The position numbers and the translations under genes are program-made. From Diphasiastrum complanatum (Eukaryota; Streptophyta; Lycopodiopsida; Lycopodiales; Lycopodiaceae): 64,000 nucleotides of DNA. The stretch spans positions 69,559,997 to 69,623,996 of the forward strand of contig CM055095.1 of NCBI GenBank assembly GCA_029204225.1, written 5' to 3'. Positions within the stretch are counted from its first letter, which is position 1; the number at the start of each line of letters is the position of its first letter. This document shows, one piece after another, positions 59,757-64,000 of this stretch. The notes beneath the pieces are model-generated. The model was not told the DNA's origin. It searched no databases and saw nothing but the letters and a program-made list of their open reading frames with translations.

Positions 59757-60057
59757 CTTTAATCCTACCCATTCATCTTGGACCCAACTTAATCCAAAGG
59801 TCCTCAAAAAGTACATTGGATATCACAAGATTCATGTGAGTCCCAAATTGGACCCAACTTAAAAAAGTTTGACACTAAGTTCTAAACTTGACTTTGTGGC
59901 CTCTAGTTTTATTTTAATTACATAAAGGGCCCAAGTCTATTATTTTTATTTACGCTCAACTTGCGTGCTCATTGGGGCATGGGCTTATACGCACAGGATG
60001 CCATGCCCTTACAACAGTTTTTATTAGCCGATATTATTTATTTATAATATGTTAACA

Positions 60058-60740
60058 GGACCCATGACCTGAAGTAGTGCCAATCCATCGGCACAGAGTC
60101 TTTTGGCCCGCCTTTGGTAGATCATGTAGCCAGTGACATCTTCCATAAAGCTTATTCGATCTATCTTCTTCAAGTCCTTGGGCATGTGAAGGGACTTGTG
60201 GACTCCTGTTAGCCAACTTTGGTCGACCCACGCTTGGAATCTGCGCATCCAGGGATCGCCAAGGAATGCGGCTCGGCAGTAAACGCAGGCTACTGAAAGC
60301 TGATCTTTCACTTTTTTTGAGGCTAACGCCTTCTTTGGATCAAAAAATATTGGTGGGAGAAAATTATCCCACTTCGTTTCGATTCCCATTAGATACTCTA
60401 AATCTCGGGCATAAGTGGGTGCCGCGCGGACTATTGGGTCAGGGCGGTTAAAATACTTACTAGAAAACTGGGTGAGAGCCCTTCGGGTGTCTACATCCAT
60501 ATCCCAACCGTGCTCTGAAGAAATTTTCGGCCAATTACAGTTTTGGATTGTGATATTGTCTAGGGAAGTGCCAAAATCTGCCCATTTCAATCGTCATGTG
60601 CATGACAGGAAATGTGCGTTCACCCTTAGTTGTTGTGGAATGGTCACATAGGCACTGATGGCCACAGGGTCCCATTCAAATAGCTGCTGTCGCCACTCCG
60701 GTTGTGGTTGGAGTGCAGGGAGTGCTTGCAACTCGTTGTC
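60058..60740 (-). pseudogene. gag-like fragment of a gypsy element
   Basis: Minus strand. A 183-codon frame (60590-60042) and the frame just upstream (60740-60600, LQPQPEWRQQLFEWDP and VAISAYVTIPQQLRVNAHF), separated by a stop, appear to be one protein. Features: WPKISSEHGWDMDVDTRRAL, FLPPIFFDPKKAL, FLGDPWMRRFQAW and YMIYQRRAKRLCADG. The composition suits a retroelement gag, but I know no named domain for it. Its last codons read into the first bases of the E LTR, so internal sequence between it and the LTR is missing. Confidence 0.45.
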
Positions 60741-61910
60741 TTTTATGGTCTGGGCCCTGAAGTGCTCACAAGCTTGCTAGCAAGCCGTGTCAGTTTGTCC
60801 CTCGGAGAATTACTGCGGATTGCACCACAAGCCAAGAGCCTCCTAGCCGAATGGGCCAAAGTTGAAGCGGAATCAGTGATACCAGAGCCCATATACTGTG
60901 TGGGCTATGAAAAAACAAACAACGTCCTCTACATTGGGACAACGTGGGATGGTGAAGAACACAACATCACCTTGCCAATCAAGCACAAGAGATTCGAGGA
61001 CGAGGCAGTAGTGGTAGACAAAGGATCGGGTGTCAGTTTGATCTCCACTACTTTGTATCAGAAATGGGATTTACAAGTATTGAAGCTAGCAAAATTCACC
61101 ATCAAGCTAGTAGATCAATCATGTGTAAAACCAAAGGGTGTAGTTGATGACATCCCTGTGAAAATAGTGGGAATGCAGTTTGTGATCACTTTTGTGGTGA
61201 TGGACATACTAGAGTCTCCTTTTGCCTACCGCGTTTTACTGGGAAGACCATGGTTGAGAACTGCACAAGTAGTTCACAACTGGGGTACTGGAAAACTCAC
61301 CTTTGAGAATAGAGAACAGGCTGTAAAGGTAATCCAACCACATGGGCGGTAAAACCTATTGCACCCAAGGCTGATGGTGGATCATCCACCACATATCATA
61401 TGACCAATCGCCCAAGACAAGCCAGAGGAGGTCACTACGATTCTAAAACGGATATCTTGAGATGGACGGACGCGTTAGCAACAATTTATTGCATGACTGG
61501 GCAGGCATGTCAACATGATTTAGATCCGAAACCCAACACATATTTTCCCAAGTGCTACACGATGAACACACGAATCACTTTCGGGATAAATATAATCAAT
61601 GTAGCATGGCTGTCAGCGGAAGCTATTGAGAACCTTGTGGACAATGATTTGGTCCCTTGGCAACGTGCTCTTACGTACAACAAGGAGACTGAGCTGACTG
61701 ATGAACAGGTCCTACAACATATGGACCCAGATCGCTATGGAATTAAGAGATTACCAGCTCAACCACCACATAAATCCGCAATGGCGAAAGTTTTCAAGAT
61801 AGACCACTCAAGGCCTGCCAACAGTTCATGGAGCAGAACTCCAACTAGCCCAGGTGGCAATTCCAACGCCAATGGAAAGGTGGTTCATGGTGATGCAACC
61901 GATCATTCTG
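60741..61910 (+). pseudogene. gypsy aspartic protease and following region
   Basis: The frame ending at 61352 carries a retropepsin-like domain: ITLPIKHKRFEDEAVVVDKGSGVSLIS read as two short parts (KHKRFEDEAVV and VDKGSGVSLIS), where DKG replaces the usual DSG or DTG, then FAYRVLLGRPWLRTAQ and NWGTGKLTF. Homologous coding begins at about 60780; the first residues of the open frame are probably chance. A second frame (from 61400) continues with RITFGINIINVAWLS and YGIKRLPAQPP, as expected for the stretch between protease and reverse transcriptase. After about 61910 similarity is lost and the reading enters another element. The reverse transcriptase is absent. Confidence 0.6.
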
Positions 61911-62129
61911 ATCAGTTCGTAATTGTGAGATCGCTTGTGGTACTAGTTCTTCTGCAACAAGAGGTTCTGCAGGTATGTCTCGCACTTGAGTTTTTTCCTC
62001 CTCTTGCGCTTTCCGCACCCAGTGGGGTATCTTCTGATATTGTCTTCCTTCTTTTCTCACATTCGGATATGGTCCTGCAGCTGAAAGTTGATCTTCTGAT
62101 ATTGATGGGGGTGGTGAGGGTGCCACTTC
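61911..62129. other. junction zone, nothing certain
   Basis: A minus-strand frame (62153-61845) is Glu/Gln/Pro-rich like a copia linker, but no motif confirms it. Confidence 0.35.
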
Positions 62130-62360
62130 CTTCCACTTTTGTGCTCGTAGCAATCGCCAGATGGAAGCTAAAAGATGGAAAGGCTTTCGCGTTGATCATC
62201 CTCAACATTTCGGATACCCAGATTGGCCATGTATCCGAGACCCAGACATCCAAAGAAGTCTAGGACATCTTGAGCACACTATACGAAGTGTGAGATTTAG
62301 CTTCCAAGCTACATCTCAGGAAGAAATTTTACTCCCTCAAGATGGCGAATGGTGATTCCT
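62130..62360 (+). pseudogene. copia gag core fragment
   Basis: Reads WKLKDGKAFALIILNISDTQ, then TSKEVWDILSTLYEV, a stop, and SKLHLRKKFYSLKMANGDS. This is the central part of a copia gag, related to element H at 54000-54250. The first part is in frame with the gypsy fragment upstream by chance or deletion. Confidence 0.7.
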
Positions 62361-62730
62361 TGCAAAATCACATATCAATTTTCACTGTCAATCAAGTAGA
62401 ATTGGATAGAAGTGAGTGTTTTGAGGTCTTAGACGTTTCATTTCACACATTTTACTGTGTTTGAGTTGAAAGTAAGTTCCTAGAGAGTTTATCAGTACAT
62501 TGAAACTCATGGGAGAGATAGACTTCTTGCTTGCATGTGCTTCTTCTTTTGTGATTGAAGCAAGATCCAAATTCAAGATAGATTGATTTTCTGTATTGAG
62601 AATTTGTTCTCACATCTGTTGCTAGATTTCATAGGGTGGAGCAACATCTGTGTTGGATCCTAGATTGATATAGCAAGAAACATCCTTTCAACTCCATTTT
62701 TTATCATTACTAGAATTTCTCACCAAGAAG
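62361..62730. other. spacer or leader upstream of the last copia gag
   Basis: No LTR end or primer site was identified; the start of the element cannot be placed. Confidence 0.4.
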
Positions 62731-63665
62731 ATGTCTTCATCTGGTTCACATTTCTTAGAGCACAGTGAGAGATTAACATCTTCCAATTATGCAATGTGGA
62801 AGATCAGAATGGAATCATTGTTGATTCTACAAGATGTAATGGATATTGTGAGTGGAGCTGAAGAAGAACCTGCTGCACTTAATAAAGCTGCAGCATTCCA
62901 CAAAAGAACCAGAATTGCCCTTCATTTTATAAAAATAATTAAAGTGTTAAGAGAGATCAGTACACGCACCACTGCCAAGGAAGCTTAGGATACTCTAAAA
63001 ACAATCTATGAAATCAAAAATATTTCTAGATTGCTTACACTTAGAAACCAAATATTTCTAAGTTATCAGAGAGTAGATGAGAGTGCTTCATCATATGTCA
63101 TGAGAGTTAAGAATCTTCATCAAGAGTTAGCTAGTATTAGTGACGCTCTTAAGAATACTGCACTTGTTCAAGTAGTCCTAAATGGACTTAGAGTATGACA
63201 ATATTGTGCAGACTTATGATGTCAGGGAGGATCTTCCATCCTTGGAGACACTGCAAGGTGTTCTCATTGCTGAAGAAAGCAGACAAGAGAGCAAGATGCT
63301 GAGGATTAACAGACTTTCATTGAAAGATGGTGGAGATGACAAAGCACTCTTCATCAGAGACAAGTCAAGAGGCAAGGGCAAAGGACAACAACACTTCAAG
63401 AAGGACAAAGCCAAAGAAGGTGGTGAGGATCAGTCCTCACAAGGTGCAACATCCAATGTCAAGAAGAAGCTGTCAAAGATCAAGTGTTTTTTCGGTGGCA
63501 AAAAAGGACACTATGCATCAAACTGTTTCAAGAAGAAGAACCAATCTAAGCAAGCTAACCTTACTAATGAGGATGAGTGTGAGGGTATAGAGAGTGAAAG
63601 AGAGGATTCATTAATGATGTCTACTTTTTCATCTTTTCCTTTAAGAATGAAGAAGTCTGGTGGAT
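62731..63665 (+). pseudogene. copia element N gag
   Basis: Starts MSSSGSHFLEHSERL, then SSNYAMWKIRMESLLILQD. A TAG at 62986-62988 follows KEA, and the core goes on in the same frame (TLKTIYEIKNISRLL, SYQRVDESASSYVMRV). A frame change at about 63185 leads to EYDNIVQTYDVRED and LQGVLIAEESRQ. The zinc knuckle reads CFFGGKKGHYASNC, with Gly for the second Cys. The frame ends at 63665-63667. It resembles element G gag in layout. Three lesions and the damaged knuckle make it non-functional. Confidence 0.85.
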
Positions 63666-64000
63666 AGATAGTGGGGCTAGTTTCCATATGTCTAGTTCTA
63701 GGAACTCTTTCACTAATCTCATGCCATATCTAGGTGCAAAAAGATCAATCTATACTGCTAATGATGTAGAGTGTAGGATTGAAGGAATAGGAAGCATTCC
63801 ATTGCATGCATCATCATCAAAATCTTTTTGCTTACATGATGTACTGTATGTACCTAGATTGACTAAGAATCTCATTAGTATAGGACAGTTGTTTGATAAT
63901 GGATTGGATGTCAGGTTTCAAGTTGACAAGTGTATAATCTCAAGAGAAAATGAAGTTATTGCTAGAGGATCTAGAATTGGTAAGTTGTACAAACTAGATT
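63640..64000 (+). pseudogene. copia element N protease, runs off the window
   Basis: In a frame shifted from the gag end: EEVWWIDSGASFHMSSS (protease Asp near 63670), SIYTANDVECRIEGIGSI, VLYVPRLTKNLISIGQL and SRIGKLYKL at the edge. It remains open to base 64000, so the rest of pol should follow outside the window. Confidence 0.88.

Overview
The window looks like a piece of land-plant nuclear DNA: one intron-containing host gene in a retrotransposon-rich region. The evidence is a spliced protein kinase gene of a kind known from plants, many Ty1/copia and some Ty3/gypsy LTR retrotransposon fragments with plant-type ends (TG...CA termini, initiator-Met-type primer site TGGTATCAGAGC, purine-rich tracts), long microsatellites and A/T-rich spacers. 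Nothing I can see fixes the plant lineage.

Layout. 1-1530: tail of a minus-strand copia element. 3089-6690: the only host gene I recognise, a minus-strand serine/threonine kinase of the NAK/AAK1-like family, with six coding exons and a CT-rich 5' leader exon. One intron is GC-AG, and a 7-C run in exon 1 breaks the frame. 6727-8521: promoter-side repeats and A/T-rich spacer.

8522-60057 reads as one large retrotransposon nest. Copia element A begins at 8527 (5' LTR, TSD AAACC) and is split in gag by gypsy element E (TSD ACTTG). The 5' LTR of E (10970-11140 plus 39137-39925) is itself split by copia element B (11141-39131, TSD GAGGC/GAGGA). The reverse transcriptase region of B is split by about 23 kb of further fragments (13425-36610). 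The inside of E carries another B copy (from 40988), which is split by a young copia element G (42754-48852, TSD TTGAC/TTGGC). G has two 660-bp LTRs with three differences. The other end of E (58125-60057) and the 3' half of A (58124-55210) lie in the opposite orientation from their partners, so an inversion is inferred. A solo LTR (58686-59756, TSD CATTA/CTTTA) sits in the E 3' LTR.

60058-64000: a gypsy gag-like fragment (minus) head to head with a gypsy protease fragment (plus), then two copia gag fragments, the last running off the window edge.

No tRNA, rRNA, CRISPR array or bacterial-type system was seen. The element genes act only in their own transposition: gag forms particles, protease and integrase process and insert, and reverse transcriptase/RNase H copy the RNA. 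Nearly all are broken; element G is the closest to intact. The most notable signals are the nest with inverted partner ends, the 24-28-bp minisatellite at 36013-36440, the in-frame 28-residue repeats at 51960-52211, and the two oddities of the kinase gene.
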